Below, in pieces: positions 22,063 through 32,690 of a DNA stretch of 64,000 bases; position 1 is the stretch's first letter; each line of letters starts with the position of its first letter. The notes below the pieces were generated by a model. It saw only the letters and a list, made by a program, of their open reading frames with translations. It did not search any database and was not told the DNA's origin. This DNA comes from Lithodes maja. Its lineage: Eukaryota > Arthropoda > Malacostraca > Decapoda > Lithodidae. The stretch is taken from assembly GCA_037953745.1 (NCBI GenBank), contig JBAKBP010000196.1, forward strand, positions 82,501 through 146,500, written 5' to 3'. The position numbers and the translations under genes were made by a program.

Positions 22063-23870
22063 TGTGACGCACCCAGTGCGTTGCAACGCAACCTGAGTGT
22101 ACTCCTTGGTACTCGACTGTACCGCCCGTGATCTGGCTACCGTCAGCCGCTATGTATATTGAGTGTGACAACTTATAACTATGTTCTTTGTATCTCTGCA
22201 AAGGTCTCGTCATGTGCTAACCAGTGGTGGGTTTTGTTTTAAGCCATGTCGAGACCTTCCATTTAATATGTAGTATCAATAGAGAAGTTGATAGATAAGA
22301 CAATGGGAGTTCAGAGAGAGAGAGTGAGTTAGGCTTCAGAGCAAGAGGGTAGCAACGCGCCACGCTGCCGGGGGGGTGGTTGCCAGACGTATGGACTGGT
22401 TGGCGGCCCTGCGCTTATAGCTAGGCGCGACAGGGTTGGTAGTCCATTGTTGCCTGCCTACGCTGCTTGGGCTGGGCCCATGTTGTCGTACAGCACATTG
22501 CCTGGAGGCTGGCTGCGTGTTCCATGACTAGGTTGCCTAGAACCTTTGAGATTCTAACATCCCTTGCCCTCTCTCCCTACTTCTCACGGTTGCACTCTTT
22601 CTCTCTGACGACATTACTCTCATTTCATTCTTCTCTCTATTTAAATGCATAACCTTCCCTTGAGGTCCTAAAGGAGTTTCAGCACTCACCTCTCGTATTA
22701 CTCTTAGGACAAGCATATATTTACATGTATTAGATTTAAGGGGTTAATGTGAACAGCGATCTTCTTGATGAGGATAGTTGGTGAACGTTCTACATGTTCA
22801 CGAGTTATATGCCCCGCTCATCATCCCATTTGTGACTAGACTGGTGCCATGTGTAAGAGCCCGACCATGCCCAGGAGTTGTCTGTAGAGGGACGAGGACT
22901 TAGCCTTGATTTGCATACCGAGCCAGGAGCGAGTGTAGCACCCGAGACTACAGCTCGCTCGTAGTGCCGGTATAGTAGAGTAACGTAATTTATCTGTCCT
23001 TGTGTTCTCTACAGTCTTTTCCTGGGTTCTCGCTTTCGGTGCTGGGACTCGTTGTTCCTGTGACTTGGCCTGCTAGCTAGAACACATGGGGATGATGAGT
23101 GGGATATATCTTTATTTTACTAGGCATTGCAGCTCTCTTTAAGTATATGTATGTAACACTTTACAATACACATTACTCACACACAAGACAACACTATTAA
23201 CACTTTCATGTATCAATTAACTGCACTGTCGTTTTGCTGCTGTGTCCGGAGTTCTGTTGCGTAGGGCGCATACGGACTCGGAGGGGAGACAGAGTGAGAG
23301 AAGCGAAGTAGCCTATGCGGTAGTAGGCTACCGGCGCAGTACTGTTGCCTGCAACCTTTTAGTTATTCCAAGTATAGATTCATTATTATAATAAGTGACT
23401 ACTATTTATGTTCCTCCCATGTGTATTATTAGGTATCTACTGGATCATGAACATCTTGTATGCTACATGCTAGTGCATGTTAGTAGGGGGACAGTTAGTG
23501 TAGTGCAAGCGCTTTCAAGTAGGCGTGTACATTTGATATTTAGCATTTCACTGTCATACCTTTAGCCTGCTTCTATTCTACATTATTAGAGGCTTAATAT
23601 TAACGTAGTTTCTTGAGTATTGCATTTCTTTAGTAATAACGTAACCTATAAATGTCTGAGGGAGTTTAGCCTCATAGCCTACCCCTGTTGTACACTTTCG
23701 CCGAGTTAAGGTACCTCGTTACCGTAGACGATAACTCGTAGGGCGTTGGTGCTTTTGTTGTCTGGAGCATATAGTATTTGGGACTGGAATCGAGCGTGTC
23801 GTTGTCACTTAAGCCATTTCTGTCCTACGATCAAGAATCCCGAATATGTATTGCCGATCCAGCCGTAACA
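22063..23870 (+). repeat. 3' LTR of the Gypsy element
   Basis: 1,808 bp, nearly identical to the 5' LTR (about seven differences by eye, one a single-base indel). Ends CCGTAACA and is followed by the CCAG duplication (23871-23874). ORFs inside both LTRs (for example 14996-15181 and 22467-22652) are non-coding coincidences. Confidence 0.92.
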
Positions 23871-23874
23871 CCAG

Positions 23875-25042
23875 GGACAGGTACTTTGACATCCTCTCCT
23901 ATCTCCACCTGACAAACAACATGGCAGTCCACTTTCCCGACTCATTATGGAAGATCAGGAAGCTGTATGACATGATACGTCATCGGTTTACCTCCTACCT
24001 GATTCCATATCAGAAGATGTGCCTGGATGAGTCTCTGGTCCTTGTCCGTGGTAGGCTGCATTTCAGGCAGTATATCCCGTCCAAGAGACACCGCTTCGGC
24101 ATCAAGCTCTTCGTCCTCTGCGACTGCAGGACGGGATATGTGCTGAACTTTGTGGTCTACAGCGGCAGTGGTGGGGAAATTGAGACTGACCCCGAGATTG
24201 GATTTGGCGGCGCTGTCGTGTAGAGAATGATGGAGAAACACTTCTATAAGAACCACATTCTCTACACCGACAATTACTACACATCGCCCATCCTAACCAA
24301 GTACCTCCATGACCGCAAGACCGGAACTGTTGGCACAGTCAAGGCCAAGAGGAGGGGCATGCCAGCCTACCCAACAAAGACGAAGAAGACGGACATCTTC
24401 CACAAAAAGAGTGGCCCCATCCTCTCCATCCACTGGCATGACCAGCGCAAGGTCAACCTCCTCACCTCATGCCACAAGGCCGAGATGGTCGCCACAGGGA
24501 AGGCGGACCAAAGAACCAAAAACCCCGTCCAGAAACCAGCTGCTGTCCTGGACTACAACCTAAATATGCGCCTCGTCGACAAGTCCGACATGCAGATGGG
24601 CTTCATCGACTGCCTGCGAACATCTTGCAGGTGGTATAAGAAGTTTATTCTGCATACGGTAGATATGTCAGCCCTCAATGCCTACAACATCTACCGTCTG
24701 TGGACTCCAGGAGCCAAGAAGTACAAGTCCCTGCGGAAGTTCCACAAGCAGGTGATACTTTAGCTCCTGGCTAAATATGCGGAACCTGGGAGACCACTAC
24801 AAGGACCAGGCCAGCTGGACCGCACGGGGTGTGCCGACTTCTTCAGGAAGTACCAGCTCCACCCCCTTCCTTTCAAAGCACCCGGTAGTAAAGGTAGGAG
24901 TCAGAAGAGGTGCCATGTGTGCAGCCACACAACTCGCAGACCCCACAAAGTGAGCAAAACCAGGTGGGAATGCCTCGAGTGTCAAGTGGCACTGTGCGCT
25001 GGACGGTGCTTCAACGACTTTCACACTCTAATCGATTATTGA
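23875..25042 (+). pseudogene. piggyBac transposase, C-terminal half
   Basis: The frame continues the 5' half exactly and stays open to TGA at 25040-25042 apart from TAG at 24221-24223 and 24761-24763. Recognisable core: RDRYFDILSYLHLTNN, KMCLDESLVLVRGRLHF with the first catalytic Asp, the VLNFVVYSG strand, and LYTDNYYTSPILTKYL with the second Asp. The DKSDMQMGF segment carries the later acidic residues. At the end a cysteine-rich domain (CHVCSH, then WECLECQVALCAGRCFNDFH) matches the C-terminal zinc-binding domain that recognises piggyBac ends. Catalytic aspartates and cysteines are present, but the in-frame stops make this copy non-autonomous. Confidence 0.85.
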
Positions 25043-25192
25043 AGTGCCTGTGACAATGACGGTGAAAGTGACTCTCTAAAATGTAGGCTAATAGTAATAA
25101 TAAAACTAAGTATAAGTGAAAGAGACACACATAAGTAATAATAAGTGCCTTCATAACAATATGAACAAGTGAAAGTGACACTATACAGTATA
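25043..25192 (+). other. piggyBac 3' non-coding region with short repeats
   Basis: Imperfect repeats of an AAAACTAAGTATAAGTG-like unit occur here and again at about 25518-25545, on the far side of the LINE fragment that follows. They may be piggyBac subterminal repeats. Confidence 0.4.
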
Positions 25193-25413
25193 TCTTACAG
25201 TTTCTTACAGTAGACCTCTGGAAAAAGGCAAACTATGCCTGTGTATCCAGCTCAGTACTGCTGCGGTCGTTCACGGTGTTGGCGGCAGCGGTAGCAGACG
25301 CAACATTTTTACTATTCTGTATTTTTGTTTTATAATCAAACTTCAAATCTTGTCTTCCCCATGCTTTATCAAGATTACTTTCAAACTCCCTTATTGATTC
25401 GGAATCGACTACA
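25193..25413 (-). mobile_element. 5'-truncated CR1-like LINE 3' end (family X, copy X4)
   Basis: The minus strand reads the same C-terminal coding end and 3' tail as the plus-strand copies at 47000-47247 and 62640-62827: a Ser/Ala/Ala-rich end, then CTAGTTTGCC, then a terminal 10-bp duplication (CTGTAAGAAACTGTAAGA). Only 221 bp are present. It lies inside the piggyBac 3' region and so is younger than the piggyBac. Confidence 0.8.
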
Positions 25414-25919
25414 TAGCTTACTACATTAGCTTACCTAACAATACATAAAAGTGAAAATGACACTATCAATTACCATAGTCCAGTATAAATAATAATAACT
25501 ACTCGTAATAATAACAATAAAACTAAGTATAAGTGACAGAGACACAAATAACTTCATAAAAATAACTTTATTGAGTGAAAATAACATAATATCTATAATA
25601 AATGGCATAATAAACAATAAAAACTCTCAAATCGCTTCCCGGCATAATTGCGGGCGGGGCGACGAGTGCAACAGGGCGTCGTAGCCTGGGCCGCGGTTGA
25701 GTGTTCGGACGCGCTGAGGTAAATACGTGGCAAAAGTTACCTCCACTAACATCGCCATAACTCCGGAACCAGTTGAGCTAGAGAGCTCTACTCAACGCCA
25801 GTCTACGCAGCAAGGTAAGATGAACATTTGTTTATATGTTTGATTAATGTAGCTCTTGTATTAAGGGAGATAGGCCTTTGTTTAAGAGTCTTATTTTTCA
25901 GCCAGATCGCCCGGATATG
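25414..25919 (+). other. piggyBac 3' subterminal region
   Basis: 25728-25815 resembles 56688-56775 inside the short element at 56442-56910 (shared ACCAGTTGA, GAGCTCTAC/AAGCTCTAC and CTCAACGCCA/CTTAACGCCA), marking it as a piggyBac family subterminal sequence. No coding frame. Confidence 0.55.
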
Positions 25920-26602
25920 CTATCTATCTATCTATCTATTGCCCGACGCCGTGATCCCCGAATGGGTGGCCACGAACGAACCGCCCCCATGCACCTCTGT
26001 CCCCAGTCAGTCGACGCCCCTCCCCTCCCCCCCAACCAGCACCGCCTTCGTTCATATACTTCCTCACTCCATCCTTCCACCTCTCTTTCGGTCTACCTCT
26101 CCCTCTCTGTCCGTCCACCTCGCTCTCGTACACCCTCTTAGTCATTCTCTCGCTTTCCATACGTTCCATATGGCCGAACCATCTCAAGTTGTTCCTTTTC
26201 ACACTTTCCAGCACATCTACCTCCACACCACACCTCCTTACTTCCTCATTAGTCTGTCTATCCCTCCATGTAACTCCGCACGCACTTCTTAAGTAATTCA
26301 TTTCCACTGCTCTCACTCTTGGTCTGAGTCTCTCAACCAACGTCCATGCTTCGCTTCTTTATGTCAGTGTCGGGATTACCACACTGTCATGCGGACTTCT
26401 TCACTTCCATACTGACCACCCTATTTCTTGTAACTGCTTTCAGCATTCCTACAACCCTCTTCCCCTGTTGTACCCTCTCCCGCACTTCTTCATCCATAGT
26501 CCCATCTTTACTCAACACACTGCCCAGATACTTAAGAGTTGACGATCTCCATAGCCTGACCGTTCAGCTTCACCTCACACTCTGTGACATCACCCATATC
26601 GC
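25920..26602 (-). mobile_element. 5'-truncated RTE-like LINE with (TAGA)n tail, 10-bp target duplication
   Basis: The minus frame 26340-25936 reads an RT-C-terminal region (MNYLRSACGVTWRDRQTNEE, LRWFGHMERM, RGRGRPKERWKDG) ending GHPFGDHGVGQ, then stop, then a (TAGA)n tail (25920-25939). It is flanked by CCCGGATATG at 25910-25919 and 26603-26612, a clean target duplication. The coding end next to a short tandem-repeat tail with almost no 3' UTR is typical of RTE elements. No catalytic RT core is present. Confidence 0.85.
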
Positions 26603-26654
26603 CCCGGATATGAGCTCCGTCATTTAGAAGGCAGCCCGGAGCCAGAAGGGTTAA

Positions 26655-27876
26655 GATTAATTTCGTACATACTGTATATTTTGTACAACTTATCTTCTAT
26701 ATCTCATAGTGTAACTATTAATGACATATATTCATAAATAATTGTTTTGAACTGTATAACCAGTTCGGCTTATCAAGTATCACAGCTCGTATACTTACCA
26801 CATTCTCTCGGCGGAGGGTCTGAGGGTCTTGGCTCCCCATTACCCCCCCCCCCCTCCTTTTTACATTTAAGAAATTCTTAGTAGCACACAAGACCAATTA
26901 GATCCACTGCCGTAATGCCACACAGGTAAGTTTGGTTTATCTAAGGCCACAGATAGGTAACGCGTCAGAAAAGTATGATTGGATGACCACAATTGTGTAT
27001 CAGCTATATCATCTATGGAATAATTATGCAAGAATCTTAATGAAACTGCCCACTTCCTGATGTCGTGGGCCCTTCCCACTACTTTCTCGGATTACATCTA
27101 CAAGCAATGATGCCAATTTTCCTTCTTGTGACGCGCTTACCTGCACTATTAACCCATAAAGCTCCCTGTTGCTGAGGTTGTGACACTCTCAAAAACTTTA
27201 TCAGAGATTGTACTGGGCATAAAATATGGTGTGTGTCTCCGCGTTTGAGCGCCGGGACAGTAAACTCAGAGAAAACATGATCGCAATGTTCATTGTTTGC
27301 GACAAAAGTGGGGATGGAGCAATTTGTACATTAATATTGCATCTCCCAAACCTGAGGCAATTAGGTTCATTGCTCATCACCGCCAGCTCAGACACCCTGT
27401 TACCTGTGGCCAAAGCCATAAAGAACCACAGCCTTCTTTAACAGTGAGTCGAAATCCGGCGCATGATTATACTTGCGCGAATGAAGCAAAGACAATGCTC
27501 TTTGTCATGTGACCAGGTAGGCATGAGCTGACGGGGTGGTGAGCGAAGCTTAAAACATGCCCTCATGAACCCTTTCTCTTCTCCTCTGCCTGCGGTATAG
27601 ATAACCCTGTTAAGTCATAAAAGGGAGTTCTGATAGCTGACATGATTTTTCAGTGTAATTACAGAAAGGGCGTTTTTGTTCGAATAAGTAGTCCAAATAC
27701 TTAAAGATCAAAGCTACTGATGTGTCAGTTTGCACCGTTTCTTCTATCCAGGTCGTGAAAGACTTCCAATGCGATTGATATTGACGCCTGGTAGAAAGAG
27801 TATACTGATTGAGGAATTTATTAGTGACGCTCTCCCCATACGGGGTTAACCATTTGGCATTTTGAATGTCCAAAAG
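26655..27876 (-). pseudogene. DIRS copy 1 tyrosine recombinase (broken)
   Basis: Pieces in several minus frames: an N-terminal SAM-like part from Met 27873 (TLSTRRQYQSHWKSFTTWIE), a catalytic MALATGNRVSEL with the first Arg (near 27410), then GRAHDIRKWA with the His-x-x-Arg pair (27079-27050), and HTFLTRYLSV with the probable nucleophilic Tyr (about 26965). The order and residues are those of DIRS tyrosine recombinases, which integrate a circular cDNA without target duplication. Several frameshifts separate the pieces, so it is dead. It begins immediately after the piggyBac TTAA at 26651-26654. Confidence 0.8.
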
Positions 27877-28540
27877 GCAAAAGTCAGCGAGGTCATTTGG
27901 TTGCCATTTGTCTCCAAGTGGAAGTACGAGATCGGGAGTGACACGGGGTCTCGCACCACATTTTCAACTGGTGATACCACACCTGAGCCAGAGGATCTAC
28001 TGTAAGAAACTGTAAGAATAGAGGCCGCGATCATCGAGACTAAGCCCCGGTAACCTCGTAGTTTGTTAACTACCTGACACATGAGTGAAGCGTCTGGAGG
28101 CGGAAACAGATAAGATGGAACTCCACCTGTTCCAGTCCTCCATCAATGCGTCTGGACCCCCCGCCGCAGATACTTCCCGGCAGGTTAGGTAGAAAGGAAG
28201 CCTGTGGTTTTCCTTGGACGCGAATAAATCCACTTGTGGACGGTATGGCTCTGCAATCATCTGGTTGAAGATGTATTGCTTGATTGCCCATTCTACTTTG
28301 GTGCTCTGTTTTCTTGACAGGGCGTCTGCCCAGACGTTCGCTACGCCTGGGAGGTATGATGCATGGAGATGAATGTTCAGCTCTTCGGCCAGAACAAAAA
28401 TCTCCTCTGACAATTCTAGCAACTTCCGAGACCTCGTTGACCCTTGCTTTTGAATGGCAGGCTACCGCATTCAAATTGTCCATTCGAAAAGCTACGATTT
28501 CCCCGCAAGGTGGAGCCGTGAGCCTGAAGGAAAAATAAAG
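27846..28540 (-). pseudogene. DIRS copy 1 RNase H end and C-terminal (Dam-like) region, frameshifted
   Basis: Minus frames give LHASYLPGVANVWADALSR (RNase H last Asp), QVDLFASKENH, AAGGPDALMEDWNRW and a VVNKLRGYRGLVSMI segment. The same series is intact in the RT ORF at 34191-35915. The part after RNase H corresponds to the region of DIRS pol often annotated as a Dam-like methyltransferase. Frameshifts occur near 28490 and 28070, and the 28-bp LINE tail (27990-28017) interrupts it. Confidence 0.75.
27990..28017 (+). mobile_element. Minimal CR1-like LINE tail insertion (family X, copy X5)
   Basis: AGAGGATCTACTGTAAGA followed by AACTGTAAGA is exactly the terminal 28 bases of the family X LINE (compare 47220-47247 and 53605-53632). 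It sits in the DIRS copy 1 coding region, where the DIRS copy at 32161-40201 has no such sequence. It is best read as an extreme 5'-truncated insertion. Confidence 0.65.
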
Positions 28541-29550
28541 GGACTAATAGTTCTTTTGCATTGATGTGAAAATTCTCGGATTGGGACCAAAGACGCTTGA
28601 CCCTGATGGCCTAGGTTCGACTGATAACCCCAGCCTATTGTCCCTGAAGCATCTGTGTCTATCCATACCGTAGGTGGGGAGGACGTCCACGTCATTATTG
28701 AGTGCAATGTTTCTCTCCTCGCCCAGACTGATAGTAAGTTGTAAATCAATTTGGAATTCGCCATAACTTTCCCGCCGGCAACAGTGGGAATGTTTTTTTT
28801 TCCCAGGATTAATCTCTTTACTTTCAACCGGCCCAACTTTACAGTTAATTGAATCCAGTTGAGAGAGCCAACCAGGGATTCCCATGTCCTTCTCGTGGTA
28901 GTCAGACTGTGGAGAAAGAAAAACAATTTCTTTCGAAATCTGTTGCAGTTGTCCACACTCTGACTGAGAGTAAGATATACTGTGTCCCAGACCAGCCCTA
29001 TCCACTGAATTACCCGTGTGGGAACAAGGTTCGACTTTGCCAAGTTGACCTTGAACCCTAGGGATTGAATATGGTTTATAATTTGAGTGACATGAATTTT
29101 GCATTGACTCTCTGATTCTGCCACCACTAGCCAGTCGTCTAAGTACCACAACACCTTGATTCCTTGGTTCAATATTGGCATGAGGGCTTGCCGGACTAAT
29201 TTTGTGAATATTCTCGGTGCAAGGTTCAACCCGAATGGCATTCTCTGAAAGACATAAGTCTGATGCTCTATCCTCAAAGCGAGGAATTTTTGGAACCTTT
29301 TGTTTACCGGGACGTGCCAATAGGCTTCTATCAGGTCTAACGAGCACATCCAACCTTGCGGCGGAAGTGTTAGCCTGATGTGATTCACAGTGAGCATCCT
29401 GAACGATGTGTTGTGAATGTGTCGATTCAAACAAGATAGGTCTACGACCGTTCTCATCTGAATACTGTCCATCTTTGGTACGAGAAAAAGTCTGGACGTG
29501 TAAACTGGGCAAGTTGGATTGACCGGGACAATGATATGCTTGGTGATCAT
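28492..29550 (-). CDS. DIRS copy 1 reverse transcriptase and start of RNase H (352 codons)
   Basis: Open from Met 29550 with DIRS-type RT motifs: VPKMDSIQMRTVVDLSCLN, CSLDLIEAYWHVPV, MPFGLNLAPRIFTKLV, WYLDDWLVV (catalytic YLDD), and the RNase H start VWIDTDASGTIGWG near the C-terminus. It aligns over its whole length with residues 9 onward of the RT of the younger copy. It runs out of frame near 28500. On the upstream side the DIRS sequence stops near 29556, where the minus-strand LINE begins, and gag resumes only at 44338. Confidence 0.85.
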   Translation of the reverse strand: MITKHIIVPVNPTCPVYTSRLFLVPKMDSIQMRTVVDLSCLNRHIHNTSFRMLTVNHIRLTLPPQGWMCSLDLIEAYWHVPVNKRFQKFLALRIEHQTYVFQRMPFGLNLAPRIFTKLVRQALMPILNQGIKVLWYLDDWLVVAESESQCKIHVTQIINHIQSLGFKVNLAKSNLVPTRVIQWIGLVWDTVYLTLSQSVDNCNRFRKKLFFFLHSLTTTRRTWESLVGSLNWIQLTVKLGRLKVKRLILGKKNIPTVAGGKVMANSKLIYNLLSVWARRETLHSIMTWTSSPPTVWIDTDASGTIGWGYQSNLGHQGQASLVPIREFSHQCKRTISPFIFPSGSRLHLAGKS

Positions 29551-29642
29551 TTCCTGGTTGACGTAAACGAGGTCGCCGGAGCCACCGCCAGGTTATGCCC
29601 TTGTACTTACACTAGTTGTATTTGCGGGAGTGAGCATGCTCG

Positions 29643-30803
29643 TTAATTCCCGCCTCCTAAGATATGTTTGTCATACCGTGCTTTGAAACTATGCACTGAT
29701 GGTGCAGACACTACTTCGGCTGGCAATTTGTTCCACCCACTAATCGAGTTGGCAGGAAATCTTTTACTTTTCAGATCAGATTTACTATTAAGCACTTTTA
29801 GTTTGTAGCTGTGACCTCTTGTTCTCTCACCTCCATCCCTCTCTATGAAGTTTTCTTGGTCGATTTTGTCAATACCTCTAACACATTTGTATATCTGAAT
29901 TTGCTGTCCTCGTTTCCTTCTCTGTTCCAGTGTAGGTAGATTCAATCTCTCGAGCCTCTCTTGGTACTCCAAATTTTCCAAACCTGGGATCATCCTCGTA
30001 GCTGCTCTCTGTACCCTCTCAATTTTGTGGATATGTTTCTTCATGTGAGGGGACCACACCACAGATGCATATTCCATCCTGGGTCTTATTATTGCCGTTA
30101 TTATTTGTTTCATGGTGTTTTCATTAAGATAATTGAAAGACATCCTGATATTTGCCAATAGTGCTAGTGATTCTCTCACTATCTTATTTACGTGGCTTTC
30201 TGGAGACATGTTATCCTTAAATTCTATCCCCAAGTCTTTTTCTTTTTCTGCTTTGGGAATCACTTCGTTTCCTAGTTTATAATCTTTTCTAGGTCTGTAC
30301 TTGCTTTTACCCATTTCTAGAGTCTTACATTTCCCTGCATTGAACTCCATATTCCATTTGATGCTCCATTCATGGATCTTTTGCAAATCTGCTTGGAACT
30401 CAAGGCAATCCTCCTGGGTTCTGATCGTTTTAAGCAGTTTAGCATCGTCCGCAAACATGCTCATGTAGCTTGTTAGTCCCTCAGGTAAGTCATTTACAAA
30501 TATTAGAAACATGATTGGGGCTAGGACAGATCCTTGTGGTACCCCACTCGTAATTTGAGTCCAGTTTGACGATTTCCCCCTTACTGTTGTTCTCATCTGT
30601 CTTCCGCTAAGGTAGCTCTCCATCCATTTCAGCAGTTTGTCTCCTACTTTTCCTTCATGTTTTAATTCCCACAGCAATCTCTTGTGTGGAACTTTGTCAA
30701 ATGCCTTTTTAAAGTCTAGGTAGGCACAGTCTACCCATCCTTCCCTCTTGTCCACTGTGTCTATTACTCTAGAGTAAAAACTCAACAAGTTGCTTACACA
30801 CAT
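29643..30803 (-). pseudogene. LINE family M: reverse transcriptase and C-terminal domain
   Basis: 386-codon frame with DFKKAFDKVPHKRLL (residues 30-44), SGVPQGSVLAP (86-96), FADD (117-120, catalytic), and the CR1-like C-terminus (YASVVWSPHMKKHI, RVQRAATRMIPGL, FPANSISGWNKLP). It copies the LINE RNA onto nicked target DNA. A frame break at 30794-30803 separates it from the preceding endonuclease/RT frame: the two frames overlap within the GRSCV/CVSNLL region. Confidence 0.88.
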
Positions 30804-32160
30804 GATCTGCCTCCTCTGAATCCAAATTGTCGGTCAGTAATTAATCTTTTGGATTCCAGGCAGTTAACCCATTTGTCCCTTATTAATCCTTCCAGAATCT
30901 TCATGAGGATGCTCAATAGTGATACAGGTCTATAGTTCAGTGGTTTATCTCTGCTTCCTCCCTTAAATATAGGAATAATGTTTGCTCTTTTCCATTCTGT
31001 AGGTACTATCCCTGTGTCCAATGATTTGGTCATTATGTCATATAACGGTATACTCAGTTCCTTAGCATTTTCTTTAATAATCCAGCCTGATACTCCGTCC
31101 GGTCCAGCGGCTTTGTTTGGGTCCACCTTACTCATTTTGTCTATGAGCTCTGGTCTGTTAAATGTGACTTCCGGCATTTCCTCTGTACCTATCTCATTGG
31201 ATTCTGGTGCAATGAATTCTCCTTCTTTTGTAAATACTGATGCAAAATTTCTATTTAGTTCTTCCGCAATCTCTGTATCCTCTTCTATGATTCTGTTTCC
31301 ACTTTTAATCTTTACGATCGTGGCTTTTATCTTCCTTTTGCCGTTTACAAACTTGAAAAACTTTTTTGGATTCTTTTCATAGTTCTCCACTATCCCTTTC
31401 TCATGGTTTGCCTCTGACCTCCTCCTCATTTCTGTGTATTTGTTTCTCTCCTCTTTATACTTTTGCCTGTTATCTTCCGAATCCCAGTTTCTCATCTTTT
31501 TCCAGGCTTTGTTTTTTGCTTCCTGTGCTTGCCTACATTCGCGGTTAAACCATACTTTGCGATTACTTTTTTTCCTTTTATTAACGTACTTAGGGACAAA
31601 AGTTTTTATACCAGTATCATAGATCTCCATGAATGCCTGGAGTTTTTTGTCTACCTCACTTTCAGATAACACCTGATCCCAATTTTGTGACTTGAAAAAA
31701 TCCTGTAGTCCTTCGAAATCGGTTCTGGAATACATCCAGTGATTTTCCTTGTGCTTTTCCCTTCCCTTGGGTAGATTATACTTCAATAGTAAGTCTATGT
31801 CTAGAACTGCATGGTCGCTTTTTCCTAGTGGGCATAGGTACTGAATACTTTGAACCTCCTCCTCCCTTCTTGTGAATAGAAGGTCCAATCTAGCTGGTTG
31901 ATCACTTCCCCTTACTCTTGTTGACTCTTTTACATGTTGGTATATAGAATTTTCCATGGCCATACTTAAAAATTCATAGCCCCAACTTTCCTCCCCTGCT
32001 CCGGCTTCAAGATCTTCCCAATTCACTTCCTTGCAGTTAAAGTCCCCACACATGACTATTTCATCCTTTGAAGCCAAGATATTTCCGAGCACACTAATTG
32101 TTTCCTTACGCATTAGGCTATGCTCCTCCTTACCCCATGTCTTCGTCTTGGGAGGTACAT
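30794..32160 (-). pseudogene. LINE family M: endonuclease C-terminal half and RT N-terminal part
   Basis: It contains apurinic-endonuclease-type motifs MCGDFNCKEVNW (catalytic Asp/Asn, residues about 58-69 of the ORF) and PLGKSDHAVLDIDL (Ser-Asp-His), then a lysine-rich linker and RT fingers (PNKAAGPDGVSGWIIKE, NYRPVSLLSILMKILE, RQFGFRGGRSCV). The ORF as displayed extends to 32224, but 32161-32224 is DIRS A sequence. The true continuation lies beyond 40202. Confidence 0.85.
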
Positions 32161-32510
32161 TATAGGTTTGACTCCTGTAAGGAGATAAAGAAAACCTAAT
32201 ATTTAGTAGTGGCCCCGTAATCATTGACGAACATGCCTATTACATAAGGCATCCTCTTCAAACACTAATCCGCCGTAGTTTGAATCTACCGCGCAGAGCA
32301 TTTAAAAACTGAGGAGCCTTCATCATGAGCGCACGCGACCTCACTCATGGCTTCAGTCATTATGAATTGGGTTCTCACTACGAAAAAACTTCGTAAAAAA
32401 TAAAAACAAAAAGAAAATAAGAATAACTATCTAATAAGCTTTCCATCATATCGTGGATGTACTTGTGTGGATCTCTGACCAGACGCTGATTCAGGCGTCA
32501 TTCCTCCTTC
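32161..32510 (-). repeat. DIRS copy A: 3'-side inverted terminal repeat
   Basis: 32220-32510 is the exact reverse complement of 39891-40180. 32161-32229 is an outer extension that is reverse complementary to 32583-32652. A TACGAA / TTCGTA hairpin occurs near 32377-32395. Confidence 0.9.
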
Positions 32511-32582
32511 ACTGACATATCAAGTAAACCAAGATCCTTAATACATCAACGAATGGGAAGGGGACGGTCGGGAGGGCCCCAG

Positions 32583-32690
32583 TCGTCAATGATTACGGGG
32601 CCACTACTAAATATTAGGTTTTCTTTATCTCCTTACAGGAGTCAAACCTATAATTTATTAGTGGCCCCTCCATCATTGACGAACATGCCT
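32583..32690. repeat. DIRS copy A: internal complementary region
   Basis: 32583-32652 is the reverse complement of the left end (32161-32229). 32653-32690 is the reverse complement of the right end (40164-40201). Together they bridge the two termini, the diagnostic structure by which DIRS elements form circular cDNA. It fixes the element ends at 32161 and 40201. Confidence 0.9.

Larger units (their letters stand above)
14592..23870 (+). mobile_element. Ty3/Gypsy LTR retrotransposon with integrase before reverse transcriptase (Gmr1-like order)
   Basis: A complete 9,279-bp insertion: LTR (14592-16400), primer-binding site, gag, protease, integrase, RT, RNase H, polypurine tract, LTR (22063-23870), inside a CCAG duplication. 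Domain sequences are Gypsy-type (GPY/F module in the integrase C-terminus, YLDD in RT), but integrase is encoded upstream of RT, as in Copia and in the Gmr1 group of Gypsy elements. No envelope gene is present. The LTRs differ at only about seven positions by eye, so the insertion is young. Even so, the coding region has several single-base frame breaks. Confidence 0.9.
12883..26650 (+). mobile_element. piggyBac transposon, interrupted by a Gypsy element and two LINE fragments
   Basis: The termini CCCTTCTGGCCCGGG and its inverted counterpart (ending GGAGCCAGAAGGG) are flanked by TTAA at 12879-12882 and 26651-26654. Removing the Gypsy insertion (14592-23874 including one CCAG copy) leaves about 4.5 kb containing a piggyBac transposase gene in two halves, and a long 3' non-coding part with its own LINE fragments (25193-25413, 25920-26602). 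The element sits in the 3' region of DIRS copy 1, so it is younger than that element and older than the Gypsy copy. Confidence 0.85.

Noticed and set aside
28544..29512. 322-codon ORF overlapping DIRS copy 1 RT
   Set aside because: Same shadow-frame effect as in copy A.
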